A DNA stretch of 64,000 nt from Mycobacterium sp. MYCO198283. Its GTDB lineage: Bacteria; Actinomycetota; Actinomycetes; Mycobacteriales; Mycobacteriaceae. The notes under the pieces were generated by a model that did no database searches, was not told the origin of the DNA, and saw nothing but the letters and a program-made list of their open reading frames with translations. Shown piece after piece: positions 58,040-64,000 of this stretch; within the stretch, counting starts at the first letter, position 1, and every line of letters starts with the position of its first letter. Both the position numbers and the translations under genes were made by a program. Location of the stretch: contig NZ_JAJQJI010000005.1 in assembly GCF_021213805.1 (NCBI RefSeq), forward strand, positions 186,001 to 250,000, written 5' to 3'.

Positions 58040-58810
58040 ATGACGCTGACGACCCCGACATCACCGACCACCGCCGAGCGGATCCGCAGCGCGTGTGCCC
58101 GCGACTGCGGCGCGATGCTCGCGGTCGACGGCGTCGAACCGGCCCCCACCGCCGTGCATCACCTGCTGCCCGACGGCTCCTTCGCGGTCACCGTCCCCGC
58201 CGACGGCGCCGCCGCTGCCCGAGTGATCAGCGGCGGGCACGGCGGTGTGCAGGCGGTGCTCGAGCTCACCGATTTCGCCCCGCTGGCGCTGCGGGAACCG
58301 GTCCGCTCACTGGTGTGGATCGGCGGGCGACTGCGGTGCGTGCCGGCGGCGGACGTGCCCGCCCTGCTGGATCTCATCGCCGAGGCCGACCCGAACCCGG
58401 CGCTGCTAGCGGTCGAGCACGACACGACGCTCATGCGGCTGGAGGTGGAGTCCGTCGTGGTCGCCGACGCCACCGGCGCCGAAGCCGTTCCCGTCAGCGC
58501 CCTGCTCGACGCCGAGCCCGACCCGTTCTGCGGCATGGAGCACTGCTGGCTCCGCCACATCGACACCGACCACCCCGACGTCGTCGCGCGGCTCGCGAAC
58601 CGGCTGCCGGCCGGCCTGCGGCGGGGCTCGGTGCGCCCGCTGGGGATCGACCGCTACGGCGTGCGGCTGCGGGTCGAATCCGTCGACGGCGATCACGACA
58701 TCCGGCTGCCGTTCCACAAGCCCGTCGACGATCTGGCCGGCCTGTCGCAGGCCATCCGCATCCTGCTGGGCTGCCCCTTCCTCAACGGTCTGCGCGCCCG
58801 CCGGACCTGA
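58040..58810 (+). CDS. IdeR-regulated DUF2470-like protein (Rv3839 homologue)
   Basis: 256 residues, cytoplasmic, no membrane segment. Two parts: an N-terminal split-barrel-like region (residues ~1-130, SFAVTVPADGAAAARVI) and a C-terminal DUF2470-type region with PDPFCGMEHCWLRHIDTDHPDVV and RLPFHKPVDDLAGLSQAI. DUF2470 domains also occur in heme-utilisation proteins, and the iron box upstream fits a role in heme or iron handling. No catalytic residue is certain. ATG with GAAGGA about 9 nt upstream. Not part of an evident operon. Confidence 0.85.
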   Translation: MTLTTPTSPTTAERIRSACARDCGAMLAVDGVEPAPTAVHHLLPDGSFAVTVPADGAAAARVISGGHGGVQAVLELTDFAPLALREPVRSLVWIGGRLRCVPAADVPALLDLIAEADPNPALLAVEHDTTLMRLEVESVVVADATGAEAVPVSALLDAEPDPFCGMEHCWLRHIDTDHPDVVARLANRLPAGLRRGSVRPLGIDRYGVRLRVESVDGDHDIRLPFHKPVDDLAGLSQAIRILLGCPFLNGLRARRT

Positions 58811-58822
58811 CGCGGCGGCCGC

Positions 58823-58835
58823 TACGGTGGCCTGC
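58823..58835 (+). promoter_or_regulatory. Leaderless -10 for the CPBP protease gene
   Basis: TACGGT at 58823-58828, 7 nt before the GTG at 58836, with no ribosome site. Confidence 0.55.
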
Positions 58836-59609
58836 GTGACGCCGGCCGACGCCCCCGACGGCGACGACCGGCGGGCGATCCGCATCGAGATCGCCGTCGT
58901 GCTCGGGGTGACGTTCGGGATCAGCGCGATCACGGCCGTGCTGCGGCTCACCGACGCGGTGCTGCGGAACCTCGGCGACACCCGCGCGATCCTCAACCCC
59001 CGGCGCTCCTACGTCGACCTCGTCGACCTCGGCCTGAACCTCGCCTCGATCGCGCAGCTGCTGGCGTGGGGCGCGCTGGCGGTCTACCTGCTGTGGCGCA
59101 GCGGCATCGGCCCCGCGCGGCTGGGGCTGGGACGGTTCGCGTGGCGCCCCGACGGGCTCGGCGGGCTGGGGCTCGCGGCGCTGATCGGCTTGCCCGGGCT
59201 CGGGCTGTACGCCCTCGCCCGGCACCTCGGTCTCAACTCCGACGTCGTCCCGTCGACGCTCGACGACACCTGGTGGCGGGTGCCGGTGCTGATCGCGGCG
59301 TCGTTCGGCAACGGCTGGGCCGAAGAGGTGATCGTCGTCGGCTATCTGCTCACCCGGTTGCGGCAGCTCGGCTGGTCACCGGCGCGGGCGATCGCGGCGT
59401 CGGCGCTGCTGCGGGGCGCCTACCACCTGTATCAGGGCTTCGGCGGCGGCCTGGGCAATGTCGCGATGGGCGTGGTGTTCGGCTACCTGTACCGGCGCAC
59501 CGGCCGGCTGTGGCCGCTGATCGTCGCCCACACCGTGATCGACGTGGTGGCGCTGGTGGGATACGCGCTGTTCGCCGGGCCGCTGGGGCTCGCCGGCGGC
59601 ACCGCCTAG
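58836..59609 (+). CDS. CPBP-family intramembrane protease
   Basis: 257 residues, about seven hydrophobic helices. CPBP/Abi motifs: NGWAEEVIVVGYLLTRL (E-E-x3-R-like glutamate pair), LLRGAYHLYQGFGG (His) and VAHTVIDVVALVGY (H-x3-D). The family includes CAAX prenyl proteases and bacteriocin self-immunity proteins. The target is unknown. GTG 58836 preferred over the GTG at 58827 because TACGGT lies 7 nt before it. The next gene's promoter overlaps this stop codon. Confidence 0.88.
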   Translation: MTPADAPDGDDRRAIRIEIAVVLGVTFGISAITAVLRLTDAVLRNLGDTRAILNPRRSYVDLVDLGLNLASIAQLLAWGALAVYLLWRSGIGPARLGLGRFAWRPDGLGGLGLAALIGLPGLGLYALARHLGLNSDVVPSTLDDTWWRVPVLIAASFGNGWAEEVIVVGYLLTRLRQLGWSPARAIAASALLRGAYHLYQGFGGGLGNVAMGVVFGYLYRRTGRLWPLIVAHTVIDVVALVGYALFAGPLGLAGGTA

Positions 59610-59618
59610 ATTTGCGTC
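59607..59618 (+). promoter_or_regulatory. Leaderless -10 for the LCP gene, overlapping the CPBP stop
   Basis: TAGATT at 59607-59612, exactly 6 nt before the GTG at 59619. The TAG of the hexamer is also the stop codon of the CPBP gene. Confidence 0.65.
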
Positions 59619-60824
59619 GTGGCAGACGATCGGCGCGCGTACCCGGCGGGTGATCCGCGCCGCCGGGGGCCGCGCCGGCCCGCGCCGCCCCGGGAAGGAC
59701 CGCAGGTGCTGCGTCGGCCGGCCGCCCCGCCGCCGCGCATGCCGCCGCCCGGCCATCGGCCCGCGGTCGCCCCACGGCCGTACCGGCCCGCCGCGGCCCC
59801 ACCATCCGGGCCGCGCCCCGCACCACCCCGACCGGCCGCGACGCGGCCCCGGCCGCCCGCCCGGCGCCGCCCCCGGCGCTGGGGCCGCTGGCTGGGGGTG
59901 TGCCTGGTGCTGGTGTTGGCGGCGACGGGCGGGCTGGCGCTGTGGCTCGATACGTCCCTGCACCGCACGGCGGTGTTCGCCGACTACGCCGAGCGGCCCG
60001 ACGCCGGCCGGGGCACCACCTGGCTGCTGGTCGGATCGGACAGCCGCGACGCGCTGACCCCGGAGCAACAGGCCGAGCTGGCCACGGGCGGTGACGTGGG
60101 CAGCCGCACCGACACCATCATGGTGGTGCACATCCCCCGCATCGGGTCGTCGGCGCCGGTCGCGATGATCTCCATCCCCCGCGACTCGCTCGTCGAAATC
60201 CCCGGCTACGGCAGCGACAAGGTGAACGCCGCGTTCTCCTACGGCGGGCCGGCGCTGTTGGCGCAGACGGTCGAACTGGCGACCGGGCTGCGGTTCGACC
60301 ACTACGCCGAGGTCGGCTTCGGCGGGTTCGCGACCGTGGTCGACGCGGCCGGCGGCGTGACGGTGTGCCCGCCCGAGCCGATCGACGACCCGCTCGCCGG
60401 CATCAACCTGCCCGCCGGCTGTCAGCGCGTCGACGGTCGCCAGGCGCTGGGCTACGTCCGGACCCGCGCAACCCCCCGCGCCGACCTCGACCGGATGGCC
60501 CACCAGCGGGCGTTCCTGTCGACGCTGCTGCACCGCGTGGCCAGCCCGGCGGTGTGGCTCAACCCGCTGCGCTGGTATCCGCTCGCCACGTCGGCCACCG
60601 ACGCGCTGACCGTCGACGACGACTGCCACATCTGGAGCCTCGCTCGGCTCGGCTGGGCGATACGGGGCGACATGGTGACCACCACGGTGCCGATCGGCGG
60701 CTCCGACGAGGGCGCCTACGGGTCGGCCGTGGTCTGGGATTCCGACGCGGCCGGCCGGCTGTTCGCGGCGGTCGCCGCCGACGCGCCGCTGCCCGCCGAC
60801 GCGCTGGACGCCTCGACACCCTGA
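59619..60824 (+). CDS. LytR-CpsA-Psr (LCP) family protein
   Basis: 401 residues. A cytoplasmic tail of ~85 residues made mainly of Pro, Arg and Ala, one TM helix (~residues 88-108), then the extracytoplasmic LCP domain: TWLLVGSDSRDAL, GSRTDTIMVVHIP, VAMISIPRDSLVEIPGYGSDKVNAAFSYGG, DHYAEVGFGGFATVVDAAGGV, ALGYVRTRATPRADLDRMAHQ. LCP enzymes join wall polymers (arabinogalactan in mycobacteria) to peptidoglycan. Mycobacteria have several; this is not evidently the main Lcp1. Convergent with glpQ1, stops 9 nt apart. Confidence 0.9.
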   Translation: MADDRRAYPAGDPRRRGPRRPAPPREGPQVLRRPAAPPPRMPPPGHRPAVAPRPYRPAAAPPSGPRPAPPRPAATRPRPPARRRPRRWGRWLGVCLVLVLAATGGLALWLDTSLHRTAVFADYAERPDAGRGTTWLLVGSDSRDALTPEQQAELATGGDVGSRTDTIMVVHIPRIGSSAPVAMISIPRDSLVEIPGYGSDKVNAAFSYGGPALLAQTVELATGLRFDHYAEVGFGGFATVVDAAGGVTVCPPEPIDDPLAGINLPAGCQRVDGRQALGYVRTRATPRADLDRMAHQRAFLSTLLHRVASPAVWLNPLRWYPLATSATDALTVDDDCHIWSLARLGWAIRGDMVTTTVPIGGSDEGAYGSAVVWDSDAAGRLFAAVAADAPLPADALDASTP

Positions 60825-60833
60825 CCGTGGGCC

Positions 60834-61664
60834 TCAGCGGCGCGGCGAGTCGGTGAGCCCGCGCTCCAGCCAGCTCTTGGTGCGGCCGGGATAGTTCGTC
60901 GCGATCCACGCCACGCCGTGACGCCGACAGAACTCCACGTCCTCGTAGTGGTCGACGGTCCAGCAGTACGTCGCCCGGCCCGCCGCGGCGGCCCGGTCCA
61001 CCAGCTCCGGGTTCGCGCGCAGCGACGCGATCGACGGGCCCACCGCGGTCGCGCCGACCGTGGTGGCCGCCGTGCCGCTCAGCAGCCGGGTCGCGCCGCC
61101 GAGCAGGACCGTCGGGAGCATGGGCGCCGACCGCCGCACGCGCCACACGGCCGTGGCGGAGAACGACATGATGACGGCCCGCGAGCGGTCGGCGGAGGGC
61201 GGCGACGCGACGCCGTACCGGTGCAACAGCGCGAGCACCTTGCTCTCGACCAGCGCGCCGTACCGCGTCGGGTGCTTGGTCTCGATGAACAGCTTCACGG
61301 GCCGCTGCCAGTCCAGGACCAGCGCCATGAGCGCGTCGAGGGTGAGCATGTCGGTGATGTCCTCGAGCGGAGGCTCGGCGGCGTGCCAGGCGCCGTAGTC
61401 GTGGCGGCGCAGCTCGTCCAGCGACAGCCCGCTGACGCGGCCGCGACCCGTCGAGGTCCGATCGATGCGCCGGTCGTGCACGCACACCAGGTGGCCGTCG
61501 CGGGTGAGCCGGACGTCGCACTCGAGTCCGTCGGCCCCGTGCTGCAGCGCTAGGTCGTAGGCCGCCAGCGTGTGCTCGGGGCGGTCGGCGGATGCCCCGC
61601 GGTGCGCGACCACGAACGGATGGTCGTAGCGCACGCCGTCCGGTGAGCCCGAGCCCCACTGCAT
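60834..61664 (-). CDS. glpQ1: Glycerophosphodiester phosphodiesterase (GlpQ1)
   Basis: 276 residues. GDPD TIM-barrel motifs: VVAHRGASADRPEHTLAAY, ADGLECDVRLTRDGHLVCVHD (Glu, Asp, His of the active site), LFIETKHPTRYG, and the C-terminal VAWIATNYPGR. Hydrolyses glycerophosphodiesters to glycerol-3-phosphate and alcohol. No signal peptide. ATG 61664 gives the short N terminus MQWGSGSPDG; the frame is open 64 codons more. It lies 4 nt behind the membrane-protein gene in the same direction, so co-transcribed. Matches Rv3842c in position. Confidence 0.93.
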   Translation of the reverse strand: MQWGSGSPDGVRYDHPFVVAHRGASADRPEHTLAAYDLALQHGADGLECDVRLTRDGHLVCVHDRRIDRTSTGRGRVSGLSLDELRRHDYGAWHAAEPPLEDITDMLTLDALMALVLDWQRPVKLFIETKHPTRYGALVESKVLALLHRYGVASPPSADRSRAVIMSFSATAVWRVRRSAPMLPTVLLGGATRLLSGTAATTVGATAVGPSIASLRANPELVDRAAAAGRATYCWTVDHYEDVEFCRRHGVAWIATNYPGRTKSWLERGLTDSPRR

Positions 61665-61668
61665 GGGC

Positions 61669-62718
61669 TCATGCTGCCGGTTCTGCCCGCATCTGCTCAA
61701 CCGGAACGCGGGAAGCGTCCGGTGAACGATCTGCGACGTCCGCTGGCGCCGGCGCCTCGCGGGGCACCACGACCCACCGGTGGGCGGGCCGCTGCACCGG
61801 GGCGGCCTCGAACCGGGCGACGAGGCGCGCCGCGAGCAGCACCGCGGCGGTGGCAAGCAGATAGGCGATCACGAACCACTCGGTGTTGTCGGCGATGCCC
61901 TGGGTGTCTGGTTGCCGCGCCGTGAACACCGCCCAGAGCGGCACCGCGGTGGCCCACAGCGACGCCAGGTACGAGGCCACCCAGACCAGCCACCAGGTGG
62001 TGACGGGCCGGCGCATCGGGGTGTACCGGCCCTCCAGCATCGCCAGTTCGATCAGGAAGACCGGCGCCCAGAACAGGTTCGCGACGGGGAGCAGGCAGCC
62101 GAGCCGGATCGCACCCGGCCGACGCGGGTCCTGCTGGCGCTGGTGCGCGAACGCCGCGGCACGCCGGGCGATGAGCCATTCGGTGAGCACGACCGCTACC
62201 GCGACCGCCGCGAAGATCGCGAGCACACCCACCACCCGGGGCGGCCACACCCCGAACCACGCGATCGCCCGCGGCAGCAGGACCGAGCGGTTCCACACCA
62301 TCAGCAGGTAGCGGACGAGGTACAGCAGCGCCGCGGCGCCGAGCACGCCGGTGCCCAGCAGCAGCGTCAACCGGACCATCCGGTACGACGGGCCGACCTG
62401 GGCGGCCGATGCGCGCTCATCCGCCGTGCGCGGCGGATCCACCAGCCCCCAGCGCGGGATGGTGGCGTAGCGCGGGGTGGGCCCCAGCGAGGTCCGGCGC
62501 GGACCGCGCCGCGGCGGCGCACCGGGCCGCAGCGCGATCCAGCGGTAGCCGGGCGGCAGATTCGTCGCCCCGCGCGGCGACGACGGCGTGGGCGCGCCCG
62601 GCGCGGGTGACGGATCAGCGCTGGGCGCCAGCAGGGTGCCCTGGCAGCGCGGACACCACACCCGCCGGCGGTCGCGGACGTTCCACCGCGTCCCGCACCG
62701 CGAGCACACCTGGATCAT
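61669..62718 (-). CDS. Zinc-ribbon plus DUF4328-like membrane protein (Rv3843c homologue)
   Basis: 349 residues. N-terminal zinc ribbon VCSRCGTRW ... WCPRCQGTL (two C-x2-C pairs), Pro/Arg-rich linker (~residues 35-100), then four or more TM helices (~120-310) with WLIARRAAAFAHQRQQD and NLFWAPVFLIELAM. Function is unknown; the ribbon-linker-membrane plan suggests a regulatory or scaffold protein. ATG 62718 is supported by TAGGCT exactly 6 nt upstream (leaderless). Followed by glpQ1. Confidence 0.85.
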   Translation of the reverse strand: MIQVCSRCGTRWNVRDRRRVWCPRCQGTLLAPSADPSPAPGAPTPSSPRGATNLPPGYRWIALRPGAPPRRGPRRTSLGPTPRYATIPRWGLVDPPRTADERASAAQVGPSYRMVRLTLLLGTGVLGAAALLYLVRYLLMVWNRSVLLPRAIAWFGVWPPRVVGVLAIFAAVAVAVVLTEWLIARRAAAFAHQRQQDPRRPGAIRLGCLLPVANLFWAPVFLIELAMLEGRYTPMRRPVTTWWLVWVASYLASLWATAVPLWAVFTARQPDTQGIADNTEWFVIAYLLATAAVLLAARLVARFEAAPVQRPAHRWVVVPREAPAPADVADRSPDASRVPVEQMRAEPAA

Positions 62719-62730
62719 CGGACCAGCCTA
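62719..62730 (-). promoter_or_regulatory. Leaderless -10 for the DUF4328-like gene
   Basis: TAGGCT (62730-62725), 6 nt, then ATG at 62718, minus strand. Confidence 0.65.
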
Positions 62731-62737
62731 ACGACGC

Positions 62738-63088
62738 TCACACCGCGCCGGGCGACCCGTCGTCGGTGACCACCGGGCGCCCGGCGGCGGCCCAGGCGAG
62801 CATGCCGCCCGTCACGTTGGCCGGTTCGTAGCCCTGGGTCCGGAGGTACTCGGCCACCTTCAGCGAGCGGCCGCCGGCCATGCACACGACGAACAGCTCG
62901 GCGTCACGGTCGATCTCGTGGAGCCGCGCCGGCACCTCGCCCATCGGGATGTGCAGCGCACCCGGCGCGTGGCCGCGGCGCCACTCGTCGGGTTCGCGAA
63001 CGTCCAGCAACACCGCGGGCGGCTCGACGGTCGCCGGGACGGCGTCAATGCCGACGTGGCGGACGTCGCGGTCGGATTCTGCGCCCAT
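62738..63088 (-). CDS. Rhodanese-like domain protein
   Basis: 116 residues, a single rhodanese domain. VLLDVREPDEWRRGHAPGALHIPMGEV is the N-terminal signature, and the catalytic loop is VVCMAGGRSLKVAEYL with an active-site Cys. Likely a sulfurtransferase carrying persulfide on this Cys; the acceptor is unknown. ATG 63088 has CGAGGA just upstream; longer in-frame starts lack a ribosome site. Its stop is 19 nt from the start of the membrane-protein gene in the same direction. Confidence 0.9.
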   Translation of the reverse strand: MGAESDRDVRHVGIDAVPATVEPPAVLLDVREPDEWRRGHAPGALHIPMGEVPARLHEIDRDAELFVVCMAGGRSLKVAEYLRTQGYEPANVTGGMLAWAAAGRPVVTDDGSPGAV

Positions 63089-63234
63089 TCCTCGATGGTG
63101 GCAGACGACCACCGGACGCGCCGGCTTGCGGCCGCCGGCCGCGCCGAACTGCTGGACATTCACCGCACGGTTGCGGCCGGAAAGTCGCGGCCCATTCCGG
63201 CGGCTCCGCTTAGCAACGCCCTTTCAGCATTGCG

Positions 63235-63343
63235 TTATCCACAGTTTCCACAGGTTGATCCACAGGCCCGGCCCGCCGTCGGCGGCGCTGCGGCCGCCGT
63301 GTCCGGCGGTTTGTGGCGCAGGCCACACCGATGCTGTGGATAA
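63235..63343. other. Cluster of four DnaA-box-like 9-mers
   Basis: TTATCCACA (perfect consensus) at 63235-63243; GTTTCCACA (two mismatches) directly next at 63244-63252; TGATCCACA (one mismatch) at 63256-63264; and TGTGGATAA (perfect, opposite strand) at 63335-63343. Two perfect R-type boxes face each other across 91 bp. No dnaA, dnaN or rpmH gene and no AT-rich unwinding element are visible, so it is not the normal oriC. Confidence 0.7.
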
Positions 63344-63516
63344 CGGTGAACGGCACATGACGTCCGATCAACACGAATGTTTCCCAGCGAGCGAAACGCC
63401 TTCCGCCGCCGTTTGCCCGCGGGGGCCCGGGGGTAATCGACAGTCGGAGCGGGTGTCGTAACGAGGCCTCGCGAGACGGCGATATTCGAGCGTCATCGCG
63501 TCGTCTCGACAGGACT

Positions 63517-63544
63517 TTGCTCGACTCCGCGGAGGGGTTATGAT
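63517..63544 (+). promoter_or_regulatory. SigA-like promoter for the small membrane protein
   Basis: TTGCTC (63517-63522), 16 bp, then TATGAT (63539-63544), a good -10. Transcription would begin near 63551. Confidence 0.55.
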
Positions 63545-63563
63545 CGGCGCGAGCAGCCGTTTT

Positions 63564-63579
63564 TGTGATCGATCTCACC
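63564..63579. promoter_or_regulatory. CRP-like site
   Basis: TGTGA-TCGATC-TCACC matches nine of ten defined positions of the CRP consensus. Its centre falls about 20 bp past the predicted transcription start, which would fit repression. Confidence 0.6.
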
Positions 63580-63614
63580 GAGGACACGCTATCCATGCAG
63601 GCCAGGGGCATTCG

Positions 63615-63773
63615 ATGACGACCCATCCGTTCGGCGGCGATCCCGCCGGCAATCAGTCGTCGTGGACGTCCGCCGGCGCGGCGTACAACCGTTCCCAGTT
63701 GATGGCCGCCATGCGGGCGTTGGTCATCGCGCTGGTGTTGCTCGGCGTCCTCGCCGTCGTCGTCCTGTTCTGA
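63615..63773 (+). CDS. Small single-pass membrane protein
   Basis: 52 residues. A hydrophilic N-terminal half (THPFGGDPAGNQSSWTSAG) and one TM helix near the C terminus (ALVIALVLLGVLAVVVLF). ATG 63615 has AGGGG eight bases upstream; the frame is open back to 63540 but without a ribosome site. A promoter and a CRP-like site lie in front. I recall no named family. It lies 144 bp upstream of sodA in the same direction. Confidence 0.65.
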   Translation: MTTHPFGGDPAGNQSSWTSAGAAYNRSQLMAAMRALVIALVLLGVLAVVVLF

Positions 63774-63917
63774 TCCGCGCCCGTCGCGCGCCCGGAGGCG
63801 CATCCTTGCGGTGCGGGCTGCCATGGAGCAGTGTTGACCTTCGTGCCGGTTCGCCCGACGATCCGGCACGCGTCCTTGCGAGTGGAGCGTCATAGCCCAT
63901 CGAATGAAAGGAATCAC

Positions 63918-64000
63918 GTGGCCGAATACACCCTGCCGGATCTCCCTTACGACTACGGCGCCTTGGAACCGCACATCTCGGGTCAGATCAACGAGATCCA
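63918..64000 (+). CDS. sodA: Superoxide dismutase SodA, 3' part outside the window
   Basis: The first 27 codons, [20 protein letters not shown] and on, are the unmistakable start of an Fe/Mn superoxide dismutase, matching mycobacterial SodA, a major extracellular protein without a classical signal peptide. GTG start with AAAGGAA seven bases upstream. The right window edge cuts the gene. The position after glpQ1 and the DUF4328-like gene fits the M. tuberculosis order (Rv3842c-Rv3846). Confidence 0.95.
   Translation, partial: MAEYTLPDLPYDYGALEPHISGQINEI

Larger units (their letters stand above)
63089..63614. other. Long intergenic region with DnaA-box cluster, promoter and CRP-like site
   Basis: 525 bp with no convincing gene. 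It contains DnaA-box-like 9-mers between 63235 and 63343, a GC-rich stretch with several short inverted repeats between the outer boxes, a promoter-like TTGCTC-N16-TATGAT (63517-63544) and a CRP-like site (63564-63579). Confidence 0.6.

Noticed and set aside
63235..63343. The DnaA boxes as the chromosomal origin
   Set aside because: No dnaA, dnaN or rpmH beside it and no AT-rich unwinding region.
63210..63974. A 254-codon minus-strand frame across the sodA upstream region
   Set aside because: It covers the DnaA boxes, the promoter and the sodA start and has no coherent domain.

Overview
The window is GC-rich DNA (about 70% by eye) from a Mycobacterium/Mycolicibacterium-type chromosome. It carries the arabinogalactan and mycolate assembly region in the order embC-embA-embB ... 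accD4-pks13-fadD32-culp6 ... fbpD-fbpA-aftB-ubiA-(PAP2)-glfT2-glf-erp. It then continues through homologues of the M. tuberculosis Rv3811-Rv3846 stretch (PGRP amidase, HAD, PlsC-like acyltransferases, Rieske/MBL protein, serS, pheA, Rv3839, glpQ1, sodA). The gene order and the family of every core gene support the assignment. The species cannot be named from the sequence alone, but the extra genes and the PapA/MmpL content suggest a non-tuberculous, probably rapid-growing relative.

Layout. 1-9530: three arabinosyltransferase paralogues on the + strand (embC cut by the left edge). 9541-12280: a two-gene DNA methyltransferase plus putative endonuclease module bracketed by an inverted pair of ~75-bp hairpin elements, placed between embB and accD4. 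12284-21677: accD4-pks13-fadD32, the mycolate condensation set, on the minus strand, with a small overlapping membrane-protein frame in front of accD4. 21898-32291 (minus): Culp6-like cutinase, a small lipoprotein, two antigen 85 family proteins, and a tightly overlapping glf-glfT2-PAP2-ubiA operon followed by aftB. 32503-35250 (+): erp and a PGRP amidase.

35247-41638 is a minus-strand run of six genes (HAD phosphatase, two LPLAT acyltransferases, a condensation-fold acyltransferase, a serine hydrolase, a PapA). It is divergent from an MmpL at 42011-45043 across an intergenic region that holds a CRP-type site. I read this as a candidate acyl-lipid assembly and export locus at the position where M. 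tuberculosis has papA2/mmpL8. 45118-47018: Rieske/MBL protein and its small partner. 47022-49612: SigF-type promoter, Zn alcohol dehydrogenase with a conserved small partner, and a hemerythrin-like protein. 49616-54181: a large SARP/AAA regulator behind serS. 54323-62718: septum-type protein, zincin, small Cys/His protein, histidine phosphatase, pheA, IdeR-box-controlled Rv3839 homologue, CPBP protease, LCP protein, glpQ1 and a DUF4328-like membrane protein. 62738-64000: rhodanese, a 525-bp gap with a cluster of DnaA-box-like 9-mers, a small membrane protein behind a CRP-like site, and the first codons of sodA.

How the parts work together: UbiA, the PAP2 phosphatase, Emb proteins and AftB make and use decaprenylphosphoryl arabinose. 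Glf and GlfT2 make the galactan. AccD4, FadD32 and Pks13 make mycolates, and the antigen 85 protein transfers them to the finished arabinogalactan and to trehalose. Several genes show a TANNNT hexamer 6-7 nt before the start codon, the usual layout of mycobacterial leaderless transcripts.
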